Shown one piece after another: positions 32,002 through 40,139 of a DNA stretch of 40,139 nucleotides. This stretch comes from Mycolicibacterium chubuense (GTDB taxonomy: Bacteria; Actinomycetota; Actinomycetes; Mycobacteriales; Mycobacteriaceae), in the NCBI RefSeq assembly GCF_001044255.1, contig NZ_JYNX01000028.1, forward strand, positions 13,855-53,993, given 5' to 3'. Position 1 is the stretch's first letter. Each line of letters starts with the position of its first letter. The position numbers and the translations under genes are program-made. The notes under the pieces are model-generated. The model was not told the origin of the DNA. It was given only the letters and a program-made list of their open reading frames with translations, and did not search any database.

Positions 32002-33453
32002 TTAGACCTTTTCCGGCTGCGGCGGCTTCCACGTGCCGTTCAGGGCGTCGGGCTTCGGCCAGTACAGGCGCAGCACCAGCGAGAACGGCCCCTTCGGGGT
32101 GGGCAGCCAGTTCGCTTCCCGGTCCAGGCCGGGCGAGCTGTTCTGCACGTAGAAGGTGTAGCCGCCGTCGGAGTCGGGCACCAGGCTCGGCAGCATCGGC
32201 GAGTTGATCAGGTAGCGGTTGATCGGGTTGGCCACCAGCATGCTCTGCGGCAGCTCGTAGACCGTCAGCGACCAGAACGCGTTGACCGGCGGCAGCTGCC
32301 CCTTGGCGAACCGGAACGTGTAGTTGTTGGCCCCGGTCAGCGGGGCGCCGGTGGAGTCGGTGGTGAAGCTCGGGTAGAGCGCTTCGGCAGCGGTGTTGCC
32401 GTAGATGCCGAACACCGCGCCGGCCATCCGGTACAGGTAGTTGCCCTTGAGGTCCTGGCGGGTGCCGAAGAACTGGGCCGATCCGACCTTGCCGGTGTCG
32501 ATGTCGTTCTTCTTCAGCGCGTCGAGCTCGGCCCACGCGTCGGCCATGCCGCCCTCGATCGCCGTGCGCATCTCGGGGGTGAGCTTCTCGGCGTCGAAGT
32601 TGCCGTCGGGCCCGATACCGATCTTCGCGAATCGTTCGCGCAAGTCCTTCTCCTCGGGCAGCGTCGGCGCGAAGCGCAGCGCGAAGTTCAGGATCTCGAA
32701 GAACTGCGGCGACGTGCGCTGCTGGTCGGGAGTCAGCGGCGGCACGAAGTCGATCGGCGGGGCCGGCGCGGGCGAGGGCTGGTTGAGGAACACCGACAGC
32801 GGGGCCACCTGGTATCCGGCTTGGATCTTCTTGACCTCGTCGATGTCGGACGGTCCGAAAAGCTGCGTGCGGTACAGCACCATCGCGAGCTCGGTGTCCG
32901 ACCGGATCACCTCGTCGATGCCGGCGGGCTTCTCGCCCTTCCAGTCCGGGCCCGCCAGCAGGTACTTGCCGCCGCCGTTGCCGGTGGTGCGGCTGCCGAC
33001 GTAGGCGAAGTTGTAGGTGTAGCCGTCGACGAACTGCAGCGAGTAGTACCGGTCCTGCTGGATCGGCGGGACCGTCAGCACGAGCGGTTCGGTGCGCAGG
33101 TCGGCGCCGACGGCCGAGTACGGCGTGTCCGAGTTGGGTGTCTGGATCGTGGTGTCCTCGGGGGTGAACACCCGCGCGGTGTTGTGCACCTCGTTCCAGC
33201 CGCCCTTGTACTGCGGGTCCTGCTTGTCGACGAAGTAGGTGTACTGCACCCGGTAGTTGTCGACGATCGGAAACCCGTAGATGTAGGCCTCTTTGGCGAT
33301 GGCCCGGGCCTCCTCGGGGGTGACGGGCGCCGGGGTCGTCGACGCCGACGGCGACGACGACGACGACGAACTCTGCGCCTGGTCGCTCGCCTGTCCGCTG
33401 CAGCCGGCGACGACGAGCATCGCGGCCGTCATGAGCAGTGCTCTGATTTTCAC
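32002..33453 (-). CDS. DUF1254/DUF1214 lipoprotein
   Basis: GTG 33453 overlaps the SDR stop by 4 nt and gives 483 residues. The signal MKIRALLMTAAMLVVAGC has lipobox V-A-G-C, so Cys18 is lipidated. A Ser/Pro linker follows (20-42). The DUF1254 domain (about 45-190) shows EAYIYGFPIVDNYRVQYTYF, TIQTPNSDTPYSAVGADLRTEP and YYSLQFVDGYTYNFAYVGSRT. The DUF1214 domain (about 340-470) shows NNYTFRFAKGQLPPVNAFWSLTVYE and ends in LRLYWPKPDALNGTWKPP. It is placed on the cell surface. Homologues are widespread and mostly without known function; the operon with an SDR and a patatin hints at lipid metabolism. Confidence 0.87.
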   Translation of the reverse strand: MKIRALLMTAAMLVVAGCSGQASDQAQSSSSSSSPSASTTPAPVTPEEARAIAKEAYIYGFPIVDNYRVQYTYFVDKQDPQYKGGWNEVHNTARVFTPEDTTIQTPNSDTPYSAVGADLRTEPLVLTVPPIQQDRYYSLQFVDGYTYNFAYVGSRTTGNGGGKYLLAGPDWKGEKPAGIDEVIRSDTELAMVLYRTQLFGPSDIDEVKKIQAGYQVAPLSVFLNQPSPAPAPPIDFVPPLTPDQQRTSPQFFEILNFALRFAPTLPEEKDLRERFAKIGIGPDGNFDAEKLTPEMRTAIEGGMADAWAELDALKKNDIDTGKVGSAQFFGTRQDLKGNYLYRMAGAVFGIYGNTAAEALYPSFTTDSTGAPLTGANNYTFRFAKGQLPPVNAFWSLTVYELPQSMLVANPINRYLINSPMLPSLVPDSDGGYTFYVQNSSPGLDREANWLPTPKGPFSLVLRLYWPKPDALNGTWKPPQPEKV

Positions 33454-34328
33454 CGGGTCTCCAGATCCGTGGTGCGGGAACTCATCGAACGGCCGAGCGC
33501 CGCGACTTCGGCGTCCATGCGCGGGAGCAGGTCGGGCACGAAGGCGCGGACCGGTTGCTCGCCGAGCGATGTGGACAGCAGCGGTTTGAGCACGCGCAGG
33601 GCGCCGACCCAGCCGGGGCAGTTGATCTGACGCCTGCGGTTCTCGATCCCGGCGACGAACGCCCGTCCGCACGCCTGCACCGAGGTCGTCTTGTTCAGCG
33701 GGAACGGCAACTTGCTCAGCATCTCCTGGAATGTCGACAGGTCGGCCTTGGTGTCCTGCACCATCGGCGTGTCGATCCAGGACATGTGCGCCGACCCGAC
33801 ATCGACGCCGCGGTGGGACACCTCCAGACGCAGCGCATTGGCGAAGTGCTCGACAGCGGCCTTGGATGCGTTGTAGGGCGCCAGCCCGGGCGCGGCGGCG
33901 TAGGCGGCCAGCGACGACACGATCAGCACGTAGCCGCGGCGGTCGAGCACCGAGGGCAGGGTGGCCCGCACGGTGTGGAACACCCCCATCACGTTGATGT
34001 CCATCAGGGCCTGGAACGCCTCAGGGTCGACCTGCAGCACCGAGCCGTACGAGGCGATTCCGGCGTTGGCCATCACGACGTCGATGCCGCCGAACCTCTC
34101 GATCGCGTTCGCGGCGGCCGTCTCCATCGCGGCCAGGCTGCGCACGTCGGCCGTCTCGGCGTGCACCCGCTCCGCGCCCAGCTCGTCGACCATCGAGGCG
34201 ACCGCGGCCCCGTCGAGGTCGGTCAGAGCGAGATTGGCGCCCTTGGCGTGCAGGCGGCGGGCCACCTCGGCGCCGACGCCGCGCGCACCGCCCGTGATGA
34301 GTACTGTCTTGCCGGCCACCGATCCCAT
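33450..34328 (-). CDS. Short-chain dehydrogenase/reductase (Rv2129c-like)
   Basis: The 292-residue SDR has the cofactor motif TGGARGVG (residues 12-19), ANAG in the central sheet, and the catalytic Ser (VSSLAA) and Y-N-A-S-K. ALTDLDG at the end of the second strand suggests NAD rather than NADP preference. Position next to mshC and length match M. tuberculosis Rv2129c. A -10 box TAGGTT 6 nt before ATG 34328 predicts a leaderless start and thus a new promoter after mshC. Substrate unknown; the downstream genes are lipid-related. Confidence 0.9.
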   Translation of the reverse strand: MGSVAGKTVLITGGARGVGAEVARRLHAKGANLALTDLDGAAVASMVDELGAERVHAETADVRSLAAMETAAANAIERFGGIDVVMANAGIASYGSVLQVDPEAFQALMDINVMGVFHTVRATLPSVLDRRGYVLIVSSLAAYAAAPGLAPYNASKAAVEHFANALRLEVSHRGVDVGSAHMSWIDTPMVQDTKADLSTFQEMLSKLPFPLNKTTSVQACGRAFVAGIENRRRQINCPGWVGALRVLKPLLSTSLGEQPVRAFVPDLLPRMDAEVAALGRSMSSRTTDLETR

Positions 34329-34334
34329 GGCGGC

Positions 34335-34340
34335 AACCTA
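34335..34340 (-). promoter_or_regulatory. -10 box, leaderless start of the SDR operon
   Basis: The minus strand reads TAGGTT, 6 nt, then ATG 34328. Confidence 0.45.
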
Positions 34341-34356
34341 CTCCACCGCCGGGGTG

Positions 34357-35595
34357 TTACAGCTGAACTCCCAGCAGCGCGTCGACCGCCGTGGCGACGG
34401 TCCGCCCGGCGGTCGCGTCGTGCCCACCGTAGGACAGCGCGTCGGTGGCCCAACCATCAAGGGCAGCAAGAGCTTTGGGGGTGTCGAGATCGTCGGCGAG
34501 GTACCGGCGCACCCGGGCGACGACGTCGCCGGCATCCGGCGCGCCATCAAGTGAGGTCGCGCTGCGCCACCGGTGCAGACGCTGCTGGGCCTCCTCGAGC
34601 ACCGCCGGGCTCCAGAACCGGTCCTCGCGGTAGTGACCCGCGAACAGCCCCAACCGGATCGCCGCCGGATCCACACCGTCGCGGCGCAGCTGCGACACCA
34701 GCACCAGGTTGCCGCGGCTCTTGCTCATCTTGTGCCCGTCCCAGCCGATCATGCCGGCGTGCACGTAGTGGCGCGCGAAACGCCGCTCCCCCGAGACGCA
34801 TTCGGCGTGGGCGGCGGAGAACTCGTGGTGCGGGAAGATCAGGTCGCTGCCGCCGCCCTGGATGTCCAGGCCGGTGCCGATGCGGCTCAGCGCGATCGCC
34901 GCACACTCGACATGCCAGCCGGGCCGGCCGGGACCGAACGGCGACGGCCAGCTCGGCTCGCCGGGCCGCTGGGCGCGCCACAACAGCGCGTCGAGCGGGT
35001 CGGCCTTGCCCTGCCGGTCCGGATCACCGCCGCGCTCGGCGAACAGCGCGAGCATCGTGTCGCGGTCGTACCCGGACTCGTACCCGAACTGCAGGGTCGC
35101 GTCGGCACGGAAGTAGACGTCGGGATACTCCTGATCGTCGACGACATAGGCCGCGCCGGAGGCCAGCAGCTTCTCCACCACCTCGACGACCTCGGCGATG
35201 GCCTCGGTGGCCGCCACATAATCGCGCGGCGGCACCACCCGCAGCGCCGCCATGTCCTCGCGGAACAGGTCGGTCTCCCGGTCGGCGAGCTCGCGCCACC
35301 CGATGCCGTCACGGTCGGCGCGTTCGAACAGCGGATCGTCGACGTCGGTGATGTTCTGCACGTAGTGCACGTCGTGACCCGCGTCCAGCCACACCCGGGC
35401 CACCAGGTCGAAGGTCAGATAGGTCGCGGCGTGACCCAGGTGGGTGGCGTCGTACGGGGTGATCCCGCAGACGTACATGGTCGCGGTGGAGCCGGCACTC
35501 ACCGGCCGGACCTGGCGATCGGCGCTGTCGTAGAGCCGCAGTTGCGGACCCCGACCAGCGAGCACCGGAACGCTCGGCGCCGACCACGATTGCAT
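34357..35595 (-). CDS. mshC: L-cysteine:glucosaminyl-inositol ligase MshC
   Basis: ATG 35595 gives 412 residues starting [12 protein letters not shown], matching the M. tuberculosis start. The class I tRNA-synthetase-like fold shows Cys43 in [10 protein letters not shown] (zinc), the HIGH-type motif THLGH (51-55), Cys231 in GWHVEC, the [12 protein letters not shown] segment, and KMSKS (289-293). It joins cysteine to GlcN-inositol with ATP in the third committed step of mycothiol synthesis. A -10 box TAGAGT 7 nt upstream and the lack of a ribosome site suggest a leaderless message. The neighbour cysQ is in the same direction, 66 nt upstream. Confidence 0.97.
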   Translation of the reverse strand: MQSWSAPSVPVLAGRGPQLRLYDSADRQVRPVSAGSTATMYVCGITPYDATHLGHAATYLTFDLVARVWLDAGHDVHYVQNITDVDDPLFERADRDGIGWRELADRETDLFREDMAALRVVPPRDYVAATEAIAEVVEVVEKLLASGAAYVVDDQEYPDVYFRADATLQFGYESGYDRDTMLALFAERGGDPDRQGKADPLDALLWRAQRPGEPSWPSPFGPGRPGWHVECAAIALSRIGTGLDIQGGGSDLIFPHHEFSAAHAECVSGERRFARHYVHAGMIGWDGHKMSKSRGNLVLVSQLRRDGVDPAAIRLGLFAGHYREDRFWSPAVLEEAQQRLHRWRSATSLDGAPDAGDVVARVRRYLADDLDTPKALAALDGWATDALSYGGHDATAGRTVATAVDALLGVQL

Positions 35596-35602
35596 GGCTT
35601 CG

Positions 35603-35608
35603 ACTCTA
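35603..35608 (-). promoter_or_regulatory. -10 box, leaderless start of mshC
   Basis: The minus strand reads TAGAGT, 7 nt, then ATG 35595. Confidence 0.5.
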
Positions 35609-35661
35609 GACATCAGCCTCTGCGACAACGCCGAGGGCCGTTTCATTCCCGTTCATGTCCT

Positions 35662-36429
35662 CTAGCGCCGGTAGGTCGACCAGATCACCTCGAGCAGCGT
35701 GTCGGCCACCTCGGGCCGGCACATCAGCAGGTCGGGCAGATAGGGGTCGCGACGGTTGTAGATCAGCGGGCTGCCGTCCAGGCGCGTCGCGTGCAGCCCG
35801 GCGGCCCACAACACCCCGGCCGGGGCGGCCGAATCCCACTCCCACTGGCCGCCGGCGTGCACGTAGGCGTCCACATCGCCGCGCACCACGGCCATCGCCT
35901 TGGCGCCGGCCGAACCGATGCGGACCAGCTGGATGTCGAGTTCCTCCCGCATCCGCCACAGCACCGCGGGCGGCCTGCTGGCGCTGGCGGTGATCCGGAT
36001 GGGCCCGTCGGTGCGTGGCGGCGGAGCGCTCACGGTGTCGGTGCGGTACACCTCCCCGCGGGCAGGCAGCGCCACGGCGGCGTCGGTGATCGCTCCCCCG
36101 CTCGAGCCGTCGCGTTGCCACAGCGCGATGTGCACCGCCCAGTCGGCCCGCCCGGGCATCGAGTACTCGTAGGTGCCGTCGACGGGGTCGACGATCCAGA
36201 CCCGGTCGGCGTGGACGCGCGAGACGTCGTCGGCGGCCTCCTCGGACAGGATGGCGTCGTGCGGCCGATGCTGGTGCAGGCGGTCCAGGATCAGCGTGTT
36301 GGCCCGCATGTCGCCGGCGTCGCCCAGGTCGTAGGGGTCGTAGAAACCGATCTGCTCGCGCATGGACAGCAGCAGGTCACCGGCCTCGGCGGCCACGGTG
36401 GCGGCCAGCGCTGCGTCGGTGAGTGTCAC
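35662..36429 (-). CDS. cysQ: 3'-phosphoadenosine 5'-phosphate phosphatase CysQ
   Basis: The 255-residue protein is a Li-sensitive inositol-monophosphatase-type enzyme. ILSEEAADD holds the metal-binding Glu, [13 protein letters not shown] is the DPxDGT metal site, and [16 protein letters not shown] is the C-terminal motif. M. tuberculosis Rv2131c of this family dephosphorylates PAP and also fructose-1,6-bisphosphate and inositol phosphates. Its place beside mshC links sulfate assimilation with thiol synthesis. The GTG start at 36429 lies 17 nt after the upstream stop. Confidence 0.94.
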   Translation of the reverse strand: MTLTDAALAATVAAEAGDLLLSMREQIGFYDPYDLGDAGDMRANTLILDRLHQHRPHDAILSEEAADDVSRVHADRVWIVDPVDGTYEYSMPGRADWAVHIALWQRDGSSGGAITDAAVALPARGEVYRTDTVSAPPPRTDGPIRITASASRPPAVLWRMREELDIQLVRIGSAGAKAMAVVRGDVDAYVHAGGQWEWDSAAPAGVLWAAGLHATRLDGSPLIYNRRDPYLPDLLMCRPEVADTLLEVIWSTYRR

Positions 36430-36446
36430 CGGGTCAGTAGATCACG

Positions 36447-37256
36447 TCAGAACGCCGGCCACGGGATCGGGCGGCGCCGGTCAGGCGTGGGCATCACCGG
36501 ATTACGCAGCAGCGCAACGACTCTGGCGCGAAGCGCGGCCACCTCGCGGGGGGTGACGTGGCAGCACAGCTCGGCGCCGAGCTCGCCGCGCAGCGCCTCG
36601 CCGAGCGCGGCGACATCGGTCAGGGTGTCGTCGTCGACGGGCTTGCCGGCCCAGCCCCACAGCACGGTGCGCAGCTTGTCCTCGACGTGCAGGGTCACCC
36701 CGTGGTCGACGCCGTAGACCTGGCCGTCGACGCCGGAGAGCACATGGCCGCCCTTGCGGTCGGCGTTGTTGATCAGGACGTCGAACACGGCGAGGCGGCG
36801 CAGCCGCTCGTTGTCGGCGTGCACCAGGGTGACCTCGTCACCGGCGTAGTCGTAGGCCTGCAGCACGGGCAGAAAACCCGGCGGGATCGCCCCGGCGGGC
36901 AGCAGGTCGATCAGATCGGGCCCGGATGCGGCGGTCTCGTCGTCCTCGTCGTCGGCGGGTTGGTCGACCCAGCGCTGCACCATCCCCGGACCGGCCGGCC
37001 CGTCACGAATGATGGTGTAGGGCACCAGATTCCAGCCCAGCGCGGCCGAGACCAGATAGGAGCCCCGCTCCCGTCCGGCCAACGTGCCGTCGGGAAAGTC
37101 CCACAGCGGGGCCTCGCCCCGCACGGGCTTGTAGACGCAGTGCACGACCTGCTCGTCCAGGGTCGACTCGCACAGGAACGTCGCGTTGCTCGCGGAGCGG
37201 ATCCGGCCCAGGACGGTCAGGTCACCGCGGTCGAGGACCTCAGACGTCGTCGACAT
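36447..37256 (-). CDS. SCO1664-family PI3/PI4-kinase-like protein (Rv2133c-like)
   Basis: ATG 37256 gives 269 residues starting MSTTSEVLDRGDLTVLGRI; the start lies 17 nt inside the DUF3090 gene. CVYKPVRGEAPLWDFPDGTLAGRE holds a Lys in the position of the ATP-binding lysine of phosphatidylinositol-kinase-like folds. FDVLINNADRKGGHVLSGVDGQVYGVDHGVTLH is the catalytic D-x-x-x-N/D-x-G-type loop. The actual substrate is unknown. It is always near DUF3090 and the phosphoglycerate mutase-like gene in actinobacteria, as far as I recall. Confidence 0.88.
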   Translation of the reverse strand: MSTTSEVLDRGDLTVLGRIRSASNATFLCESTLDEQVVHCVYKPVRGEAPLWDFPDGTLAGRERGSYLVSAALGWNLVPYTIIRDGPAGPGMVQRWVDQPADDEDDETAASGPDLIDLLPAGAIPPGFLPVLQAYDYAGDEVTLVHADNERLRRLAVFDVLINNADRKGGHVLSGVDGQVYGVDHGVTLHVEDKLRTVLWGWAGKPVDDDTLTDVAALGEALRGELGAELCCHVTPREVAALRARVVALLRNPVMPTPDRRRPIPWPAF

Positions 37257-37827
37257 CGTCGGACCCGCCCAGCGCGCCGCGCCGGTAACCGTTGGTGCGG
37301 ACGCAGATGTGGCCCTCGGGATCGAGCGGCTCGTCACACAGGGGACAGGGCGGGCGTCCCGCCGAGATGACCCGGTTCGAGCGCGTCGCGAACTCGCGCG
37401 CCGATTCGGGGGTGAGGAACACCCGCACCGCGTCGGGGCCCTCCTCCGCGTCGTCGAGCACCACCGACGCGTCGAACTCGGTGTCGGACACCGCGAGCAG
37501 TTCCACCACGACGGTCTGCGCCTCGGAGTCCCAGCCCAGTCCCATGGTGCCGACCCGGAACTCCGCGTCGACGGGCGTCACCAGCGGGCTCAGATCCTCG
37601 ACCTCACCGGTGTCGGGCGGGATCGGCGTGCCGAAGCGGCGGTTGATCTCCAGCAGCAGCGCCGCGATCCGCTCGGCGAGCACGGCCACCTGCTGCTTCT
37701 CCAGCACCACCGACACCACCCGGGTGTCGTGCACCGCCTGCAGGTAGAACGTCCGATTCCCCGGTTGACCGACCGTCCCGGCCACGAAGCGGTCGGGAGT
37801 GCGGAAGACGTGGATTTCACGGGGCAT
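37240..37827 (-). CDS. DUF3090 family protein (Rv2134c-like)
   Basis: ATG 37827 gives 195 residues, the length of M. tuberculosis Rv2134c. It starts MPREIHVFRTPDRFVAGTVG. The body contains FYLQAVHDTRVVSVVLEKQQVAVLAERI and the TMGLGWDSEAQTVVVELLA strand pair. The C-terminus has a zinc-knuckle-like C-P-L-C...H-I-C cluster (PPCPLCDEPLDPEGHICVR). Function unknown. A -10 box TATTTT 10 nt before the start predicts a very short leader. The end overlaps the kinase-like gene by 17 nt. Confidence 0.9.
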   Translation of the reverse strand: MPREIHVFRTPDRFVAGTVGQPGNRTFYLQAVHDTRVVSVVLEKQQVAVLAERIAALLLEINRRFGTPIPPDTGEVEDLSPLVTPVDAEFRVGTMGLGWDSEAQTVVVELLAVSDTEFDASVVLDDAEEGPDAVRVFLTPESAREFATRSNRVISAGRPPCPLCDEPLDPEGHICVRTNGYRRGALGGSDDVDDV

Positions 37828-37837
37828 GGCAGGTTCC

Positions 37838-37843
37838 AAAATA
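37838..37843 (-). promoter_or_regulatory. -10 box upstream of DUF3090 gene
   Basis: The minus strand reads TATTTT, 10 nt before ATG 37827, inside the 27-nt gap after the phosphoglycerate mutase-like gene. This would let the downstream genes be transcribed separately. Confidence 0.4.
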
Positions 37844-37854
37844 CCGTGCGCGGC

Positions 37855-38553
37855 TCACCCGGCAGAACCGCCGACCACGGCGTCTCCGGCGGGCACGTCG
37901 TCGGTCTTCTCGGGCGGCGGCGGGGCGATCAACGCGGAGTTCAGCGCCGAGCCGGTGTGATTGACGTGGATCACGAACGGGCGCACCGCGGTGTAGCGGA
38001 CCACGCTGACCGATGCGGGATCGGCGTTGATGCGCTGGAAGCTGTCCAGATGGGTGCCGAGCGCGTCGGCCAGCACCGCCTTGATCACGTCACCGTGAGT
38101 GCAGGCGACCCACAGCGCGTCGCCGCCGTGCTCCTCGGCCAGCCGGCGGTCGTGTTCGCGCACAGCGGACACCGCGCGCGCCTGGACGGCGGCCAGACCC
38201 TCACCGTCGGGGAACACCGCGGCGCTGGGCTGCTGCTGCACCACCGCCCACAGCGGCTCCTTGACCAGCTCGCCGATCTTGCGTCCCGTCCACGCGCCGT
38301 AGTCGACCTCGGCGATCCGGTCGTCGATCACCGGCTCCACGCCCAGCGCGGCAGCCAGCGGTTCCACGGTGCGGCCGCACCGCAGCAGCGGCGACCGCAC
38401 GATCGCGCGGATGGGCAGTGAGCCGAGCCGTTCGACGAGCGACTCGGCCTGTTCGCGGCCGCGGTCGTCGAGGTCGACGCCTTCGGAACGGCCGGCCAGC
38501 GTGTGCGCCGTGTTCGACGTCGAACGGCCGTGGCGCAGCAGGAGAACGGTCAT
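37855..38553 (-). CDS. Histidine phosphatase / phosphoglycerate mutase-like protein (Rv2135c-like)
   Basis: ATG 38553 overlaps the uppP stop by 4 nt and gives 232 residues. [19 protein letters not shown] carries the catalytic [23 protein letters not shown] the second Arg, [10 protein letters not shown] the acidic residue, and [16 protein letters not shown] the second His. It belongs to the MSMEG_4193-type subfamily of broad histidine phosphatases; the physiological substrate is not settled. Coupling to uppP suggests a link to undecaprenyl phosphate or cell-wall metabolism, which is inference. Confidence 0.92.
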   Translation of the reverse strand: MTVLLLRHGRSTSNTAHTLAGRSEGVDLDDRGREQAESLVERLGSLPIRAIVRSPLLRCGRTVEPLAAALGVEPVIDDRIAEVDYGAWTGRKIGELVKEPLWAVVQQQPSAAVFPDGEGLAAVQARAVSAVREHDRRLAEEHGGDALWVACTHGDVIKAVLADALGTHLDSFQRINADPASVSVVRYTAVRPFVIHVNHTGSALNSALIAPPPPEKTDDVPAGDAVVGGSAG

Positions 38554-39398
38554 GTCGCCGCCACCACCCCGGTGCCGAGCAGGATCAGGACCACGGTGCC
38601 GAGCAGCACGCGGTAGCCGACGAACCAGTACATGCTGTGGCGCACCAGGAACCGCAGAAACCACGCCACCGCGGCGAATCCGACGACGAACGCGATCACG
38701 GTCGAGACGAGCAGCTGCGGTCCGGTCGCGCTCATGCCCTCCCCGACGGGCGCGAAGGCGTCGGGCAGCGAGAACAGTCCCGAGGCGAACACCGCGGGAA
38801 TGGCGAGCAGGAAGCCGAACCGCGCCGCCAGCTCGCGGTCCATGCCGAGGAACAACCCGGCGCTGATGGTGGCGCCGGACCGCGACACCCCCGGCACCAG
38901 CGCCAGACACTGCGCCAGGCCGACCGTCACGCTGTCGCGCCAGGTGAGCTGCTCGACGCGTCGAGTCTGCCTGCCGTAGTACTCCGCCGCGGCGATCACC
39001 GCGGAGAAGACGATCAATGCCGTTGCGACCAGCCAGAGATTGCGTGCGCCCGTGCGGATCTGGTCTTTGAACAGCAGGCCGACCGCCCCGATGGGGAGGG
39101 TGCCGATGATGACCCACCAGCCCAGCCAGTAGTCGCTGCTGCGATGGGCGGCGACGAACAGGCCGTTGAACCAGGCCTTGACGATCCGTCCGATGTCGCG
39201 GGCGAAGTACAGCAGCACGGCCGCTTCGGTGCCCAGCTGGCTGACCGCGGTGAAGGACGCCCCGGCGTCGTCGTCGAAGAAGATCCGGGAGGCGATCGCC
39301 AGATGCCCCGAGGAGGACACCGGCAGAAATTCGGTGAGCCCCTGCAGTACCGACAGGACCACTACCTGAAGCCACGACATGGCAGGGACGTCCGTCAC
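38550..39398 (-). CDS. uppP: Undecaprenyl-diphosphatase UppP
   Basis: The 282-residue form starts at GTG 39398, supported by TACGGT placed 7 nt upstream; ATG 39380 gives 276 residues and matches the M. tuberculosis N-terminus [23 protein letters not shown] is the conserved glutamate/PVSSSGH motif, and [15 protein letters not shown] the second catalytic motif (PGxSRSG). Around eight membrane helices follow, including [17 protein letters not shown] and [16 protein letters not shown]. It dephosphorylates undecaprenyl (or decaprenyl) diphosphate to recycle the lipid carrier of peptidoglycan and confers bacitracin tolerance in other bacteria. Confidence 0.95.
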   Translation of the reverse strand: MTDVPAMSWLQVVVLSVLQGLTEFLPVSSSGHLAIASRIFFDDDAGASFTAVSQLGTEAAVLLYFARDIGRIVKAWFNGLFVAAHRSSDYWLGWWVIIGTLPIGAVGLLFKDQIRTGARNLWLVATALIVFSAVIAAAEYYGRQTRRVEQLTWRDSVTVGLAQCLALVPGVSRSGATISAGLFLGMDRELAARFGFLLAIPAVFASGLFSLPDAFAPVGEGMSATGPQLLVSTVIAFVVGFAAVAWFLRFLVRHSMYWFVGYRVLLGTVVLILLGTGVVAAT

Positions 39399-39405
39399 GA
39401 CGACG

Positions 39406-39411
39406 ACCGTA
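39406..39411 (-). promoter_or_regulatory. -10 box, leaderless start of uppP
   Basis: The minus strand reads TACGGT, 7 nt, then GTG 39398. Confidence 0.4.
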
Positions 39412-39425
39412 CCGTGAGGGCAGCG

Positions 39426-39737
39426 TCAGCGACCGGTCCGCGGCACCGGATGCGCCGCGGCGACCGCGTCGCGCACGACGGCGGTCATGCTCCGCTCGTC
39501 GGTCAGATCGATGTCGGTGAGCTTGCGTGTCGCGACCGCGACGACGTCCTCACTCTGGGGCACCAGCCCGCGCAGCCGCGGGCGGTAGACCTCGACGACC
39601 AGCTCGTGACGCTCGATGTGGAAGGAGAAACTCCGGCCGTCACCCACCTGGCCGAAGCCGCTGGCGTGGACGCCAGTGGTGATGTCCTCGACCGCGAAGC
39701 CCTCCGGGGTCACTACGCGGTCCGTCGCGAGGGTCAT
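39426..39737 (-). CDS. Conserved hypothetical protein (Rv2137c-like)
   Basis: ATG 39737 gives 103 residues: MTLATDRVVTPEGFAVEDI, then GVHASGFGQVGDGRSFSFHIERHELVVEVYRPRL and a C-terminal RSMTAVVRDAVAAAHPVP helix. ATG 39749 in frame is possible, but TATGGT lies 7 nt before ATG 39737, at leaderless distance. It is soluble, with no motif that I recognise. Position upstream of uppP agrees with M. tuberculosis Rv2137c, which is annotated longer. It is divergent from lppL. Confidence 0.8.
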   Translation of the reverse strand: MTLATDRVVTPEGFAVEDITTGVHASGFGQVGDGRSFSFHIERHELVVEVYRPRLRGLVPQSEDVVAVATRKLTDIDLTDERSMTAVVRDAVAAAHPVPRTGR

Positions 39738-39750
39738 GGTATGTACCATA
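39736..39750. promoter_or_regulatory. Palindrome over the promoter and start of the Rv2137c-like gene
   Basis: ATGGTA-TG-TACCAT (39736-39749) is symmetric and overlaps both the -10 (ACCATA on the plus strand, 39745-39750) and the start codon. It could be an operator, or chance from a TATGGT box facing an ATG. Confidence 0.3.
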
Positions 39751-39808
39751 CCGCCGCGGGGGCCACCGCGCCCCGCAGATGCCACCGGCCGTGTCCGACC
39801 GGGGTGCT

Positions 39809-39814
39809 TACACT
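39809..39814 (+). promoter_or_regulatory. Candidate -10 box of lppL
   Basis: TACACT predicts transcription from about 39821. The leader of about 37 nt contains GGAAG (39846-39850), 7 nt before TTG 39858. Confidence 0.4.
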
Positions 39815-39857
39815 GGCTGTTCGATCAAGATCTGAACGCACGACCGGAAGCTACCCA

Positions 39858-40139
39858 TTGCAGCGCCGTTCAAACCCCCTTTCCCAGCCGGTTCGACTCG
39901 GCCTCGTGTTTTCCGCAATCGTGCTGGTCGCCGGGTGTTCGTCGAATCCGGCCGACGCGCCGCCGCCGACCATCGCGCCGGCCCGTGCGGCCGACTCTCC
40001 CCCGGCCACCGCGGGCCTGCCCGGCACGGTGTTCCCGCTGCCCGCGGGCGCCCAGGCGGCGGTGTTCGACGCCGCGACCCGCTCGCTGGTCACGCTCGAT
40101 GCCGCCGCCCCGGACCGCGCCACGGTGACGACGATCGCC
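39858..40139 (+). CDS. lppL: Lipoprotein LppL (5' part, runs off window)
   Basis: TTG 39858, preceded by GGAAG, opens a frame that continues past the window end: MQRRSNPLSQPVRLGLVFSA, then the lipobox V-A-G-C with Cys27. A Pro/Ala-rich linker (PPPTIAPARAADSPPATAGL) is followed by the start of a repeat-like domain (AAVFDAATRSLVTLDA) as in M. tuberculosis LppL (Rv2138), whose body resembles a beta-propeller. An upstream GTG at 39804 in the same frame would add an atypical 18-residue extension. Expected on the outer face of the membrane; function unknown. Confidence 0.82.
   Translation, partial: MQRRSNPLSQPVRLGLVFSAIVLVAGCSSNPADAPPPTIAPARAADSPPATAGLPGTVFPLPAGAQAAVFDAATRSLVTLDAAAPDRATVTTIA

Overview
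The window is high-GC actinobacterial DNA, almost certainly from a rapidly growing mycobacterium (Mycolicibacterium type). The evidence is the Pup-proteasome cluster (pup, prcB, prcA, dop, mpa), mycothiol biosynthesis (mshC), the mycobacterial lipoproteins LppK and LppL, an MTB12-like antigen, R2lox, and a gene order that, from memory, follows M. tuberculosis Rv2109c to Rv2138. No PE/PPE genes, insertion sequences, prophage, CRISPR, tRNA or rRNA were seen.

Layout, left to right. 1-1628: 5' part of an FAD-dependent dimethylglycine/sarcosine dehydrogenase-like gene, cut by the window edge. 1767-5282: prcA, prcB, pup and dop on the minus strand; pup-prcB-prcA are joined by 4-nt overlaps. 5388-7693: two tandem paralogous membrane proteins of identical length. 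7707-8919: a DUF4333-like lipoprotein and an Rv2114-like protein. 8924-10765: mpa. 10913-12296: a secreted MTB12-like protein, lppK and a DUF503 gene. 12310-13140: trmI. 13225-15403: an operon of a RecB-like Fe-S nuclease, a thioesterase and a DinB-like protein. 15484-20817 is accessory relative to the M. tuberculosis order: a Tat-exported DUF1906 protein, an ArsR/SRPBCC/flavodoxin operon, TetR plus R2lox, and a mercuric-reductase-like flavoprotein. 20821-22522: DUF4126, hisG and hisE. 22575-24814: a sugar porter and a HAD phosphatase. 24960-26032: a cupin and a nitroreductase. 26043-29792: metH. 30119-30997: a PAC2 protein (Rv2125). 30999-34328: an SDR, a DUF1254/1214 lipoprotein and a patatin, reading leftward. 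34357-39398: mshC, cysQ, an SCO1664-family kinase-like gene, DUF3090, a phosphoglycerate mutase-like gene and uppP, all minus strand. 39426-39737: an Rv2137c-like gene. 39858-end: the start of lppL.

Functional themes. Pup, Dop, Mpa and PrcBA form the pupylation-dependent degradation machine (the ligase PafA is not in this window). MshC makes the mycothiol precursor, and CysQ removes PAP/PAPS-type nucleotides from sulfate assimilation. MetH closes the methyl cycle.

The most striking signal is the metH leader. It carries what looks like an S-adenosylhomocysteine (SAH) riboswitch. A perfect 6-bp hairpin can hide the Shine-Dalgarno sequence and competes with the 3' strand of the aptamer P1 helix, giving a complete translational ON-switch model. 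The MetH protein below it resembles the E. coli type, not the type encoded by M. tuberculosis Rv2124c. Other notable signals are a promoter-embedded ArsR operator, a TetR palindrome on a strong promoter, a CRP-like site before the sugar porter, a 17-bp nested palindrome after prcA, a hairpin at the predicted 5' end of the pup mRNA, and nine starts with a -10 box placed for leaderless transcription.
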